Positions 7,587-16,612 are shown, numbered from the stretch's first letter. The stretch is DNA of 64,000 nucleotides from Porcincola sp945869225 (GCF_052118625.1 NZ_JBQKGW010000017.1:5480-69479), one strand, 5' to 3'. Program-made: numbers and translations. The notes: generated by a model not told the origin, from the sequence alone.

Positions 7587-8841
7587 TGAGAATAATATGC
7601 CGGAGCTTCTCGTTCCGGCATCCAGTCTTGAAGTTCTGAAAATTGCTGTTATCTATGGGGCTGATGCAGTCTATATCGGTGGGGAGGCGTTCTCACTCCG
7701 TGCAAAGGCGCATAACTTTTCAGACGCGGAAATGCGGGAAGGAATCCGTTTCGCTCACGAGCGAGGCGTGAAGGTCTATGTCACGGTGAATATTATCGCG
7801 CACAACGAAGACCTTCAGGCGCTGGATTCGTACCTCCTGGAGCTGCAGGATATAAAGCCTGATGCGCTGCTGGTCGCGGACCCCGGTGTGTTTATGAGAT
7901 GCAGGAAGCTGTGCCCTCAGATTCCGATCCATATTTCCACCCAGGCAAATAATGTGAACTGGGAGACATTTTTGTTCTGGCACAGCCTTGGCGCAGAACG
8001 CGTGGTCTGTGGAAGAGAATTATCTCTGGAGGAAATTCGGGAGATTCGTGAACACATTCCGGATGAACTGGAGATAGAAGCATTTGTGCATGGCGCCATG
8101 TGCATCTCTTATTCCGGGAGGTGTCTGTTATCCAATTTCCTGGCAGGCAGGGATGCAAACAGGGGAGAATGTTCCCACCCCTGCAGATGGAAATACGCGA
8201 TTGTGGAGGAGACAAGACCGGGTCAGTACATGCCGGTATATGAGAATGAACGGGGAACTTACATCTTCAACTCGAAGGATCTCTGCATGGTTGAGCATAT
8301 TCCGGACATGATTCATGCCGGAATTGACAGCCTGAAGATCGAAGGACGGATGAAAACAGCCCTTTATGTTGCGACGGTAGCACGTACTTACAGGAAGGCG
8401 CTGGATGATCTGAAGGCGGGCAGGGCTGTCTATGAATCAAACATGGACTGGTATCGGGAAGAGATACGGGACTGTACCTACAGGGACTTTACAACCGGTT
8501 TCTTTTACGGAAAACCAGGAACAGATGCTCAGGTGTATGGGAGCAATACCTATATTCGCAGCTTCATATATCTGGGATGGGTCAGGAAAATCCTGGAAAT
8601 CGACCAGAAGCAATATGTTGTGATCGAGCAGAAAAACAAATTCTCTGTCGGCGACAGAGTTGAATTAATGAAACCGGATGGCAGGGATGTCAGTGTGACA
8701 GTCGAGGAAATCCGGGATGAAAATATGATGGAAATGGGGAGTGCGCCGCACCCGTTGCAGAAGCTGTATGTCAGGCTGTCCGGTGACGCAGAGACGTATG
8801 ATATTCTGAGAGTTCAGGAGAGTGATGGACTGCGGACATGA
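7579..8841 (+). CDS. trhP: U32 family tRNA hydroxylation protein (TrhP/YrrO-like)
   Basis: A peptidase U32 family protein of 420 residues with the collagenase-like signature (LKIEGRMKTALYVATVARTY) and conserved cysteines around HGAMCISYSGRCLLSN and GECSHPCRW that ligand an iron-sulfur cluster in this family. In Bacillus and E. coli TrhP proteins form 5-hydroxyuridine at tRNA position 34 using prephenate. Bacillus has a pair (YrrN and YrrO); here a single full-length gene follows trmR, with an 8-nt overlap, so hydroxylation and methylation are translationally coupled. The older name, U32 protease, is probably misleading. Confidence 0.85.
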   Translation: MHNENNMPELLVPASSLEVLKIAVIYGADAVYIGGEAFSLRAKAHNFSDAEMREGIRFAHERGVKVYVTVNIIAHNEDLQALDSYLLELQDIKPDALLVADPGVFMRCRKLCPQIPIHISTQANNVNWETFLFWHSLGAERVVCGRELSLEEIREIREHIPDELEIEAFVHGAMCISYSGRCLLSNFLAGRDANRGECSHPCRWKYAIVEETRPGQYMPVYENERGTYIFNSKDLCMVEHIPDMIHAGIDSLKIEGRMKTALYVATVARTYRKALDDLKAGRAVYESNMDWYREEIRDCTYRDFTTGFFYGKPGTDAQVYGSNTYIRSFIYLGWVRKILEIDQKQYVVIEQKNKFSVGDRVELMKPDGRDVSVTVEEIRDENMMEMGSAPHPLQKLYVRLSGDAETYDILRVQESDGLRT

Positions 8842-9551
8842 AAATTTCAGTGCTGCGGCTAGAAGAAAAGATTCAGCAGGAAGACGAATGCTGCCTGGGA
8901 AGGGCTGATTCCGCCGAAAAATGGACATCCGATCGGACAGAATCGATGAAGGTGGGGCGGGCATTGCTTCGGAGAGCAGCTTACAGGTTCCTGCTCCGCG
9001 AGATCATGACGGCCTTCCCCGGCCTTGAGAAGGAATATGGGGGATGCCGGCTGCTGACAGATCGCGGACTGGCCGGAAGCGGTGATGAATCATCAGTCAT
9101 CCCGTTCATGAAAGATGTGTTGGGAAAGCCTTATCTGCCCGGGCATCCGGAGATTCTGTTTAATCTCAGTCACAGCAGGAATGGCTATGCGGCTGTCGTT
9201 GTATCAGATTCCGCAGAGGCATCTGCCGTCGGAATCGACATCGAGGCGCGGTTTCCTTATCGGGAGCTGCTTGCACGTAAGATATGCAGTGAGTCTGAGA
9301 ATCGTTTGCTCCTGGAGGCATCCTCGGCAGATGAAAAAAAACGGCTGCTGAATCTGTTCTGGAGCCGTAAGGAGGCAATTCTCAAGTGCGAGGGGACAGG
9401 CATCCGTCAGGATCTTCGTCTTGTTGATACCTTCCGCTTTTCCAGAAACTGTGAGCTGCACGAAGAGATGAATGAGGCGTATACTCTTGTGACATGTGTA
9501 AAAATCATCCGGAAGACGGGAGAAGAGGGCAAGCGTCCGGATTTGTCATGA
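8838..9551 (+). CDS. 4'-phosphopantetheinyl transferase (Sfp type)
   Basis: Transfers phosphopantetheine from CoA to carrier proteins. Family motifs are in order: GKPYLPGHPEILFNLSHS near residue 94, VGIDIE (Mg-binding Asp and Glu) and FWSRKEAILKCEGTG. The 237-residue length fits the Sfp class rather than the shorter AcpS. It overlaps trhP by 4 nt (ATGA) and its last 6 nt overlap the convergent dprA end. No polyketide or non-ribosomal peptide genes lie in the window, so its carrier-protein substrate cannot be named. Confidence 0.88.
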   Translation: MKISVLRLEEKIQQEDECCLGRADSAEKWTSDRTESMKVGRALLRRAAYRFLLREIMTAFPGLEKEYGGCRLLTDRGLAGSGDESSVIPFMKDVLGKPYLPGHPEILFNLSHSRNGYAAVVVSDSAEASAVGIDIEARFPYRELLARKICSESENRLLLEASSADEKKRLLNLFWSRKEAILKCEGTGIRQDLRLVDTFRFSRNCELHEEMNEAYTLVTCVKIIRKTGEEGKRPDLS

Positions 9552-10820
9552 CAGCGTAATAGAGCTGCGGGCGTACCGGTTACGGGAGACTTCCTGAACA
9601 GCATTCCTTACCTGCAGGGCCAGAATTCCCTCCATGAGCTGTGACATTGTCAGCCCTGTTTCTTCAAGCAGCTGGTCAACACCTTTTGCATCCAGTTCAA
9701 GCTTCTGGATAATCAGTTGTTCCACCTGTGTGAGGCCGGCGTGTGTTGTGGAATGCCGGGAGCAGGCAGGATCATCGTTTGAATCCGAATGCCGATTCTC
9801 GTTCTCAAGGGGGTTGTAGGTTACGCCGTTTCTCTGACAGACCTCCTCCAGAAACTGTTCCACGGATGTCAGGATGCCTGCCCCCTGTTCGATCAGATGA
9901 TTGCAGCCATAGCTCAACTCATCACCGAATCTTCCAGGAACTGCATAGACATCCTTTCCCTGATCAAGCGCCAGATCGACTGTGATCAGAGAACCGCTTT
10001 TCTTTCTCGCCTCTACAACAATGACGGCATCCGCCAGCCCGCAAATCAGCCGGTTCCGGATTGGAAAATGGCTGGGAAGCGGTGGGGTAGCCGGCCCGAA
10101 TTCCGAAATGATCCCGCCGCTGTCTGGCAGACTTCTGTACAGGCGGCTGTTCTCCGGCGGGTAACAGATATCTGCTCCGCTTCCCAGGACCGCAAAGCTT
10201 CTGCCGCCCTCCTCAATACAGGCTTTCTGAGCCATGCCATCGATTCCGGCGGCCATTCCGCTGATTACCTGGACTTTGTATCTGGCAAGCTGAGCGCCCA
10301 GATATGCCGCTATCTTTGCCCCGTAGTGGCTGCATCTTCTTGCTCCGATGACTGCTACCGATAAAATGTCCGGATCCGGCAGATCTCCTTTATAGAACAG
10401 ACCATGCGGACAATCCAAAAGCTCTCTCAGCTTTTGTGGAAAGTGACGGTCATCCCGCTGGCAGAACTTCAGTCCCTTCTGCTGGAGAAGATCTGCACTT
10501 TTCTTCAAACTGCAGGACTCTTTGTAAGAGATCAGTGAGCGAACCCATTTTTGCCGCAGCTTTTGAAATGGTGCCATGGCTGACAGGGGAGCTTCATATA
10601 CTTCCCGGGGAGAGCCGAAATACCGGATTAAGGCAAGTATTTCATTCCTTGTCAGAATCGGGCATGAGCAGAGCCATTGCCAGTACAGATCGTCGCCTGG
10701 CTGAGAGCCGGCTTGCTGGCAGCCGCTTTTTTGATTGCAGCCGTTGTTAATATATGGTCTTTCATGTAAATGCGTTTTGGCTGTTGCTTCATATAGTGGA
10801 GACTCTTTGGATTGTTTCAT
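9546..10820 (-). CDS. dprA: DNA processing protein DprA
   Basis: DprA binds incoming single-stranded DNA and loads RecA during transformation. The Rossmann-like domain is complete: GARRCSHYG, ISGMAAGIDGMAQKACIEEG, LGSGADICYPPENSRLY, SEFGPATPPLPSHFPIRNR, and VVEARKKSGSLITVDLALDQG. A SAM-like N-terminal region and a C-terminal winged-helix segment flank it. The first 40 or so residues (rich in Q, S, G) are not family-like, so the real start might be further in, although GGTGGAAAGGG sits just before this ATG. It follows comM by 76 nt on the same strand. Confidence 0.93.
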   Translation of the reverse strand: MKQSKESPLYEATAKTHLHERPYINNGCNQKSGCQQAGSQPGDDLYWQWLCSCPILTRNEILALIRYFGSPREVYEAPLSAMAPFQKLRQKWVRSLISYKESCSLKKSADLLQQKGLKFCQRDDRHFPQKLRELLDCPHGLFYKGDLPDPDILSVAVIGARRCSHYGAKIAAYLGAQLARYKVQVISGMAAGIDGMAQKACIEEGGRSFAVLGSGADICYPPENSRLYRSLPDSGGIISEFGPATPPLPSHFPIRNRLICGLADAVIVVEARKKSGSLITVDLALDQGKDVYAVPGRFGDELSYGCNHLIEQGAGILTSVEQFLEEVCQRNGVTYNPLENENRHSDSNDDPACSRHSTTHAGLTQVEQLIIQKLELDAKGVDQLLEETGLTMSQLMEGILALQVRNAVQEVSRNRYARSSITLS

Positions 10821-10896
10821 GATGCATCCCTTTCCACCGAATAGTTATCGTTCCTGACATTCATATCATCTTTATAATGAGGAAACTGTCTGCTGC

Positions 10897-12498
10897 TCAG
10901 TTCCTCAGTGCATCATCCCAGTATCTTCTGTCAACTGCACGAAGTGAAACTGCTTCTGAGAGATGTCGGTGCAGAATCTGCTCTTCTTCGTCCAGATCTG
11001 CGATTGTCCTGGCAACCTTCAGAATCCGATTATAGGACCTGGCGGTCAATGACAGAGAATCGTAAACCTTCGCCATCCAGCGTTCCTCTTCCTTTGTCAG
11101 GCGGCAGAATCGTTTCACATCCACTGCGGACAGTTCTGAGTTAAACTGGCAGGCTGAGTCCCGATACCGGGCTCTCTGGCGTTTGTGGGCTCTGTTTACC
11201 CGCTCCCTGATCTCTGCTGAGCTTTCTTCTTTTCTTCCGCCTGTCAGTTCCTCAAAAGAGACTCTTCGTGCCTCCACACACAGGTCAATCCGGTCCAGGA
11301 GCGGCAGACTGATTCTTGATAAATACTGCTTCACTTCTGCATTGCTGCACCGGCAGACGGAACGATCCGGGAAATACCCGCACCGGCAGGGATTCATCGA
11401 TGCAACCAGCATGAAACCGGCAGGAAAGGAATAACTGCCCGTTACCCGTGAAATCCGGATAACCCGGTCCTCCAGTGGCTGCCTGAGGGCTTCGATTGTA
11501 GCCTTGTCGAACTCCGGGAATTCGTCCAGATACAGAATTCCTCTGTGGGCCAGGCTGACTTCCCCCGGACCGGGAGGTGCCCCGCCTCCGCAAAGGGCAG
11601 GCTTTGTCACAGTATGGTGCGGTCCTCTGAACGGACGGACTGTTACGAGCCCTTCGGAAGGCAGTGTCCCGGCGATTGAATGGATCTTCGAGACTTCCAG
11701 TACCTCTTCATCCGTCATTTCAGGCATAATTGTTGTCAGACAATGAGCCGTCATGGTTTTACCCGCCCCAGGGGGTCCGATCATCAGCAGGTTATGAAAA
11801 CCTGCAGCTGCTACCTCGGAAGCGCGTCTGAGAAGTTTTTGCCCTCTAATTTGCGAGAAATCACGGTTCTGTCCCTTTTTCTGCAGGTGCCGAACCTCTT
11901 CGATATCCGCCCGCCGTTCATAAAGACTGCCTGGCTTCAGCGCGCCCTGCATGGAAAGATTCATACCTGGCACTTCGGGGGGCCCTGCTGTTGCTGCAAG
12001 AAAACATACAACCTGAACCAGTGTCTCGGCTCCAAGTACCCGAACGCCTCGTATCATAGACCCTTCCTCAAGGTTGGCAGCAGGAACAATTACGGTTCCG
12101 CATCCACAGGACAAGGCACCTGACACAATTTCCAGGACACCTCGAACAGGATTGAGCCTTCCGTTTAGTCCAAGTTCCCCGACCAACAAGATCCCGCGCG
12201 CAGATTCCGGTTTCAATGTTCCGGCAGCAGTGAGCAGTGCAATTGCGATTGCCAGGTCAAAGCTGCTTCCCTGCTTATGGAGGGCAGCGGGTGCCAGATT
12301 GACGGTGATGTGGCGAACACCGATCGACAGACCGCTGTTTCGAAGTGCAGACCGGACGCGTTCCGCAGCCTCCTTCGTCTCCGAGGCCAGATACCCAACC
12401 ATTGTAAAGGTAGGGAGTCCGTCTGCAACATCTGCCTCTACTGTCACTTTTCTGCTTTCCATGCCATTGATGGCTGCTGATAAGACAGTGCTGAACAT
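10897..12498 (-). CDS. comM: ComM/YifB family Mg-chelatase-like AAA ATPase
   Basis: A 533-residue YifB/ComM protein. The N-terminal Lon-like fold (MFSTVLSAAINGMESRKVTV) is followed by an AAA+ domain with Walker A IGPPGAGKTMTAH and Walker B GILYLDEFPEF, and a C-terminal Mg-chelatase-like domain with cysteines (NPCRCGYFPD, CRCSNAE). ComM is a hexameric helicase that aids branch migration during natural transformation. The ATG at 12498 has AGGAG upstream; the frame is open to 12546 but that extension has no family support. It is probably cotranscribed with dprA. Confidence 0.93.
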   Translation of the reverse strand: MFSTVLSAAINGMESRKVTVEADVADGLPTFTMVGYLASETKEAAERVRSALRNSGLSIGVRHITVNLAPAALHKQGSSFDLAIAIALLTAAGTLKPESARGILLVGELGLNGRLNPVRGVLEIVSGALSCGCGTVIVPAANLEEGSMIRGVRVLGAETLVQVVCFLAATAGPPEVPGMNLSMQGALKPGSLYERRADIEEVRHLQKKGQNRDFSQIRGQKLLRRASEVAAAGFHNLLMIGPPGAGKTMTAHCLTTIMPEMTDEEVLEVSKIHSIAGTLPSEGLVTVRPFRGPHHTVTKPALCGGGAPPGPGEVSLAHRGILYLDEFPEFDKATIEALRQPLEDRVIRISRVTGSYSFPAGFMLVASMNPCRCGYFPDRSVCRCSNAEVKQYLSRISLPLLDRIDLCVEARRVSFEELTGGRKEESSAEIRERVNRAHKRQRARYRDSACQFNSELSAVDVKRFCRLTKEEERWMAKVYDSLSLTARSYNRILKVARTIADLDEEEQILHRHLSEAVSLRAVDRRYWDDALRN

Positions 12499-12672
12499 GT
12501 AGGATTCTCCTGTTGAAGAAATGTTTTTCTGCACAGCCTGCTTCACACATTGGAAAAATCAGTATGCGATGGGAAACTGAAGAATAGGCGGCCGGACGTC
12601 TATGAAGCGCCTGCAGAATATCAGAGATAGGAAAAGAGACGATTGAAAAAGCGCCGCTATGAAGATGGGGAC

Positions 12673-12701
12673 AGGGTAGCATCCTTCCCGGGGGCTGTCA
12701 A
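12673..12701 (-). promoter_or_regulatory. Candidate promoter for comM-dprA
   Basis: Minus strand: consensus TTGACA (12701-12696), 17-nt spacer, TACCCT (12678-12673). The -35 is perfect but the -10 keeps only the T-A...T positions. The implied leader is about 167 nt. Confidence 0.45.
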
Positions 12702-12790
12702 ACAGATTTTTCCGTACAATTTTTGTGTATATTGTCTCACACATATCCGGGTACAGGTGCTGCAGCGTGACCGGTGCGGTACGGTATTGC

Positions 12791-12819
12791 TTGCATAAGG
12801 GGTGGCTATGGTGTATATT
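12791..12819 (+). promoter_or_regulatory. Sigma-A promoter of topA
   Basis: TTGCAT, 17-nt spacer, TATATT. Transcription would start near 12826, giving a short leader of about 35 nt before the topA ATG. Confidence 0.72.
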
Positions 12820-12861
12820 CTGAAAATGTTGTACAGCAATCTGCTCTGAATGGGATACATT

Positions 12862-15111
12862 ATGGCGAAATATCTGGTAATTGTTGAGTCTCCAACAAAG
12901 GTTAAGACAATTAAGAAATTTCTGGGTAAGAATTATGAGATCATGGCTTCTACAGGTCATGTCCGCGATCTCCCGAAGAGTCAGCTCGGCTTTGATCCGG
13001 AGCATGATTATGAGCCGAAATATATCACGATCCGTGGAAAAGGGGAAGTTCTGGCTGCGCTTCGCAAGGAAGCGAAAAAGGCAGACAAGGTTTTCCTTGC
13101 AACGGACCCTGACCGCGAGGGAGAAGCTATTTCCTGGCACTTGCAGGCAGCTCTGAATCTGGACCCGGAAAAGACGAATCGGATTACGTTCAATGAAATT
13201 ACAAAGTCTGCTGTGAAGGAAGCACTGAAGCATCCGAGGCAGATTGATATGAATATGGTGGATGCGCAGCAGACGCGCCGAATTCTGGACAGGATGGTCG
13301 GATATAGAATTTCACCGCTTCTGTGGGCGAAAATCAGAAGGGGTTTGTCGGCCGGGAGGGTACAGTCTGTCGCACTCCGGATTATTGCCAAGCGGGAAAA
13401 CGAAATCAGTGAGTTTATCCCGCAGGAATTCTGGACACTGGGGGCTGAATTTGCGCTGCCCGGACTGAAAAGCACACTTGAAGCCCAGCTGGCTGGCAAA
13501 GAGGCGGGAGGAAAGTATTTCAGAATAAGTCTCGCAAGCGGGGAGCAGACCGCCGCAATCAGAGAGACACTGTCTGGTTCTTCATTCTGTGTCAGTGCCA
13601 TTAAAAAGGGAGAGCGTACCAGAAAGGCGCCGCTTCCATTTACAACCAGTACACTTCAGCAGGAGGCCGCAAAATCTTTAAACTTTCCAACTCAGAAGAC
13701 GATGCGCCTTGCGCAGCAGCTTTATGAGGGCGTTGATCTTGCCGGTTCTGGAACGGTCGGCCTGATTACGTATCTGAGAACGGATTCGACCCGTATCTCT
13801 GAGGAGGCCAACGACGCTGCGGCGGTTTATATCTCCAGTCATTATGGAGAAACATTTTTGTCTGAAGAACTAAGAAACCGCGTCAGCCATTCGAAGGAAG
13901 AGGCAGCAGGACAGAAGAATGTGGCAGGAAAGGTGCAGGAGCCTTCCAATAATGGCGTACATATTCAGGATGCTCATGAAGCCATCCGTCCCTCCGACAT
14001 CAGCAGGACGCCGTCTGAAGTGAAAGAAGCGCTGACAAGGGATCAGTTCCGTCTGTATCAGCTGATCTGGAAACGGTTTGTAGGAAGCCGTATGGCGCCG
14101 GCAAAATATGAGACGCTTCAGATCCGGATTGCTTCAGATGAAGTGGCGGAAAGTGACGTTATGAGGAGCGGTGCACAGAAGCACGCTGGAGAGAATGAAG
14201 AAGAGCCGCAGGGCAGTGGCTTCTGCCGCTATATCTTTACGACGAGTTCCAGCCGGATCCTGTCGGAGGGCTATTTGTCTGTCTATACAGAGACAGAAGA
14301 AGAGAAGAAGGGACAGCCCGTTCTGACTGAAAAGCTATCAGAGGGAGAACAGCTGGAGCTGTCAGGGATGAAGGGGGAGCAGCATTTCACACAGCCACCT
14401 GCGCACTACACAGAAGCTTCTCTGGTTCATGCCCTGGAGGAACTTGGGATTGGGCGACCGTCCACATATGCCCCAACCATCACAACGCTCCTTGCGAGAC
14501 ATTATGTGACAAAGGAGAAAAGAAACCTTTATATTACAGAGCTCGGAACGGCAGTTGATGACATTCTCAGGAAGTCTTTTCCGGAGATTGATAATGTCCA
14601 GTTTACAGCCTACATGGAATCCATGCTTGACTCTGTCGCGGAGGGGAGAACAGACTGGAAAACAATTCTGCGTAATTTCTACCCGGATCTCGACAAGGAG
14701 GTTCAACATGCCGAGGAAACCTTGTCGAAGGTGAAAGTTGCCGATGAGGTGTCGGATGTCATCTGCGACAAGTGCGGCCGGCACATGGTTGTGAAATACG
14801 GGCCGCATGGAAAGTTCCTGGCATGCCCAGGGTTTCCAGAGTGCAGGAATACAAAGCCTTATTTTGAGAAAGCAGGGGTCCCCTGTCCGAAGTGTGGACA
14901 GGATGTGGTCATCAGACGCTCAAAGAAGGGCAGAATATTCTATGGCTGTTCGAACCCAGAGTGTGATTTTATCTCCTGGAACAAGCCTTCAACAATTAAG
15001 TGTCCGGAGTGTGGCAGCTATATGGTCGAGAAGGGAAACCGTCTGCTCTGCTCCAACCAGACATGTGGGTATATTCTTCCAAAGAAGACAGAAGATAAAG
15101 ACAACAAATAA
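12862..15111 (+). CDS. topA: DNA topoisomerase I
   Basis: Type IA topoisomerase that relaxes negative supercoils. The Toprim domain begins MAKYLVIVESPTKVKTI and contains the acidic LATDPDREGE; the SAGRVQS motif follows, and the catalytic tyrosine is Tyr304 in GLITYLRTDSTR. Three C-terminal four-cysteine zinc ribbons are seen (CDKCG/CPGFPEC, CPKCG/CSNPEC, CPECG/CSNQTC). The start at 12862 matches the family; an in-frame ATG at 12850 adds MGYI and neither has a strong ribosome binding site. Length, 749 residues, is normal for the zinc-ribbon form. dprA, topA and codY are also close in Bacillus. Confidence 0.96.
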   Translation: MAKYLVIVESPTKVKTIKKFLGKNYEIMASTGHVRDLPKSQLGFDPEHDYEPKYITIRGKGEVLAALRKEAKKADKVFLATDPDREGEAISWHLQAALNLDPEKTNRITFNEITKSAVKEALKHPRQIDMNMVDAQQTRRILDRMVGYRISPLLWAKIRRGLSAGRVQSVALRIIAKRENEISEFIPQEFWTLGAEFALPGLKSTLEAQLAGKEAGGKYFRISLASGEQTAAIRETLSGSSFCVSAIKKGERTRKAPLPFTTSTLQQEAAKSLNFPTQKTMRLAQQLYEGVDLAGSGTVGLITYLRTDSTRISEEANDAAAVYISSHYGETFLSEELRNRVSHSKEEAAGQKNVAGKVQEPSNNGVHIQDAHEAIRPSDISRTPSEVKEALTRDQFRLYQLIWKRFVGSRMAPAKYETLQIRIASDEVAESDVMRSGAQKHAGENEEEPQGSGFCRYIFTTSSSRILSEGYLSVYTETEEEKKGQPVLTEKLSEGEQLELSGMKGEQHFTQPPAHYTEASLVHALEELGIGRPSTYAPTITTLLARHYVTKEKRNLYITELGTAVDDILRKSFPEIDNVQFTAYMESMLDSVAEGRTDWKTILRNFYPDLDKEVQHAEETLSKVKVADEVSDVICDKCGRHMVVKYGPHGKFLACPGFPECRNTKPYFEKAGVPCPKCGQDVVIRRSKKGRIFYGCSNPECDFISWNKPSTIKCPECGSYMVEKGNRLLCSNQTCGYILPKKTEDKDNK

Positions 15112-15138
15112 TTATTATTTGAAAAACCAGATAATCTA

Positions 15139-15167
15139 TTGTAATTATTAGAATTGTCTGTTAAAAT
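15139..15167 (+). promoter_or_regulatory. Sigma-A promoter of codY
   Basis: TTGTAA (15139-15144), 17-nt spacer, TAAAAT (15162-15167), about 55 nt before the codY ATG. It lies in an AT-rich gap after topA where no clear terminator is seen. Confidence 0.6.
15143..15157 (+). promoter_or_regulatory. Possible degenerate CodY box in the codY promoter
   Basis: AATTATTAGAATTGT matches the 15-nt CodY consensus AATTTTCWGAAAATT at 10 positions and lies between the -35 and -10. Five mismatches in an AT-rich promoter is weak evidence, so this is only a candidate site for autoregulation. Confidence 0.25.
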
Positions 15168-15222
15168 CTCTTCGACAAGACGATGTGCACGGAAGCAGCG
15201 CTTTCCGTTCAGGAGGGAAATC

Positions 15223-16005
15223 ATGAGTGTTGAGTTACTAGATAAAACAAGAAAGATCGGACAGCTGCTTCATAACAACAGCTCAAGCAAGGTTGTCTTC
15301 AATGATATCTGCGCGGTGCTGACGGACATTCTGGAATCGAATGTCCTTGTCATCAGTCGTAAGGGAAAGGTTCTGGGGGTCGGGCTCTCGGATCATATCG
15401 AGGAATTGAACCAGTTGATTGTTGATCATATTGGGGATTTCATAGACGAGATGCTGAATGAGCGCTTCCTGAACATTCTCTCGACGCAGGAGAATGTGAA
15501 TCTTGAGACGCTGGGCTTTACAGGAGAGAATCTTCACAAGTTCCAGGCAATTGTCAACCCGATTGAGATTGCGGGAGAACGCCTTGGAACTGTTTTCATG
15601 TACCGGATCGACAAGCCATTTGAGATTGATGATATCATCCTTGCGGAATATGGGACAACCGTTGTCGGTCTGGAGATGATGCGCTCTTTGAATGAGGAAA
15701 GCGCAGAGGAAAACAGGAAGGTACAGATTGTCAAGTCTGCAATCAATACGCTGAGCTATTCAGAGCTGGAGGCGATCGTACATATTTTTGATGAGCTGGG
15801 AGGCTCAGAAGGAGTGCTGGTTGCGTCCAAGATTGCAGACAGAGTCGGCATTACGCGCTCTGTCATCGTGAATGCGCTCCGGAAGTTTGAGAGTGCAGGC
15901 GTTATTGAGTCAAAGTCTTCCGGCATGAAGGGAACCTATATCAAGGTACTGAACGATGCCGTGTATGATCAGCTCAAGGAGATCAAGAAAACGAAGAAAC
16001 TGTAA
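15223..16005 (+). CDS. codY: GTP-sensing transcriptional pleiotropic repressor CodY
   Basis: CodY binds GTP and branched-chain amino acids and represses nutrient-acquisition genes in exponential growth. The start at 15223 (MSVELLDKTRKIGQLLHNNS) follows AGGAGGG by 6 nt; 260 residues is the usual size. An N-terminal GAF domain is followed by a long linker helix and a C-terminal winged helix-turn-helix, with the recognition region RVGITRSVIVNALRKFESAG. Unlike Bacillus, where codY follows codV-clpQ-clpY, it directly follows topA here. It has its own promoter and a strong terminator. Confidence 0.95.
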   Translation: MSVELLDKTRKIGQLLHNNSSSKVVFNDICAVLTDILESNVLVISRKGKVLGVGLSDHIEELNQLIVDHIGDFIDEMLNERFLNILSTQENVNLETLGFTGENLHKFQAIVNPIEIAGERLGTVFMYRIDKPFEIDDIILAEYGTTVVGLEMMRSLNEESAEENRKVQIVKSAINTLSYSELEAIVHIFDELGGSEGVLVASKIADRVGITRSVIVNALRKFESAGVIESKSSGMKGTYIKVLNDAVYDQLKEIKKTKKL

Positions 16006-16027
16006 AACTGAAAAGAGCAGCAGACGG

Positions 16028-16072
16028 ACTCCGGAGAGACCTGCAGAATGCAGGGGCTCTCCGGAGTTTTTC
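16028..16072 (+). terminator. Rho-independent terminator after codY
   Basis: A perfect 11-bp stem, ACTCCGGAGAG / CTCTCCGGAGT (16028-16038 with 16057-16067), encloses a second small stem (CCTGCA / TGCAGG) and is followed by a T run. It begins 22 nt after the codY stop. Confidence 0.9.
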
Positions 16073-16164
16073 TATGTGTAATTTAGAATGAAGATAATTA
16101 GAGAATATTTGAGAATAATAGAGAATATATGCAATATACGCTGAAATATCAAAAATAAGGATAC

Positions 16165-16192
16165 TTGCAATCTTCGCTGATTTTGTTATTAT
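16165..16192 (+). promoter_or_regulatory. Sigma-A promoter of groES-groEL
   Basis: TTGCAA, 16-nt spacer, TATTAT. Transcription would begin near 16199, immediately before the CIRCE operator, so HrcA bound there would block initiation. Confidence 0.7.
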
Positions 16193-16204
16193 AGGCAATG
16201 TGGT

Positions 16205-16231
16205 TTAGCACTCGAATATAGTGAGTGCTAG
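16205..16231. promoter_or_regulatory. CIRCE operator (HrcA) of groES-groEL
   Basis: TTAGCACTC, 9-nt spacer, GAGTGCTAG. This matches the consensus TTAGCACTC-N9-GAGTGCTAA except the last base. CIRCE is the binding site of the heat-shock repressor HrcA, whose gene is not in the window. Confidence 0.95.
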
Positions 16232-16285
16232 CAAAAATGATATCGAAGTAATGGAAACAAAAGAATGTGTCAGGAGGTATAGGTT

Positions 16286-16567
16286 ATGAAACTCTATCCG
16301 TTGGGTGACAAAGTTGTCCTGAAGCAGCTTGAAGCTGAGGAGACTACAAAATCTGGAATCATTCTGGCAGCTAAGAGTCAGGAGAAGCCGCAGGAGGCAA
16401 CCGTTCTTGCAGTCGGCGACGGGAAGGTCGATGGCAAGGAGATCGCGATGACGGTGAAGGAAGGCGACAAGGTTGTCTATTCCAAATACGCCGGTACCGA
16501 GGTCAAGCTTGGTGAAGAGGAGTATGTGATCTGCAAGATGTCCGATATTCTTGCAAAGGTTGAATAA
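16286..16567 (+). CDS. groES: Co-chaperonin GroES
   Basis: A 93-residue GroES (MKLYPLGDKVVLKQLEAEET) with the mobile loop TKSGIILAAKSQEKPQEA and the C-terminal VKLGEEEYVICKMSDILAKVE. It caps the GroEL ring during folding of cytosolic proteins. AGGAGG precedes the ATG by 8 nt. groEL follows after 45 nt, and expression is controlled through the CIRCE element 55 nt upstream. Confidence 0.97.
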   Translation: MKLYPLGDKVVLKQLEAEETTKSGIILAAKSQEKPQEATVLAVGDGKVDGKEIAMTVKEGDKVVYSKYAGTEVKLGEEEYVICKMSDILAKVE

Positions 16568-16612
16568 TAGACTGATCGCGGCTTGAAAGGACATTAAAGG
16601 AGGATTAAAACA

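Larger units (their letters stand above)
12499..12861. other. 363-nt divergent intergenic region, comM / topA
   Basis: No convincing gene is seen in this stretch. It holds a promoter for each flanking gene, listed separately. A long minus-strand frame (12559-13233) runs through it into topA but has no ribosome binding site and is antisense to a certain gene. Confidence 0.6.

Noticed and set aside
9789..10364. 191-codon plus-strand frame opposite dprA
   Set aside because: Antisense to dprA, whose nucleotide-binding motifs are complete in the other strand.
12559..13233. 224-codon minus-strand frame between comM and topA
   Set aside because: It overlaps the first 370 nt of topA in antisense and the topA promoter; no ribosome site and no family resemblance.
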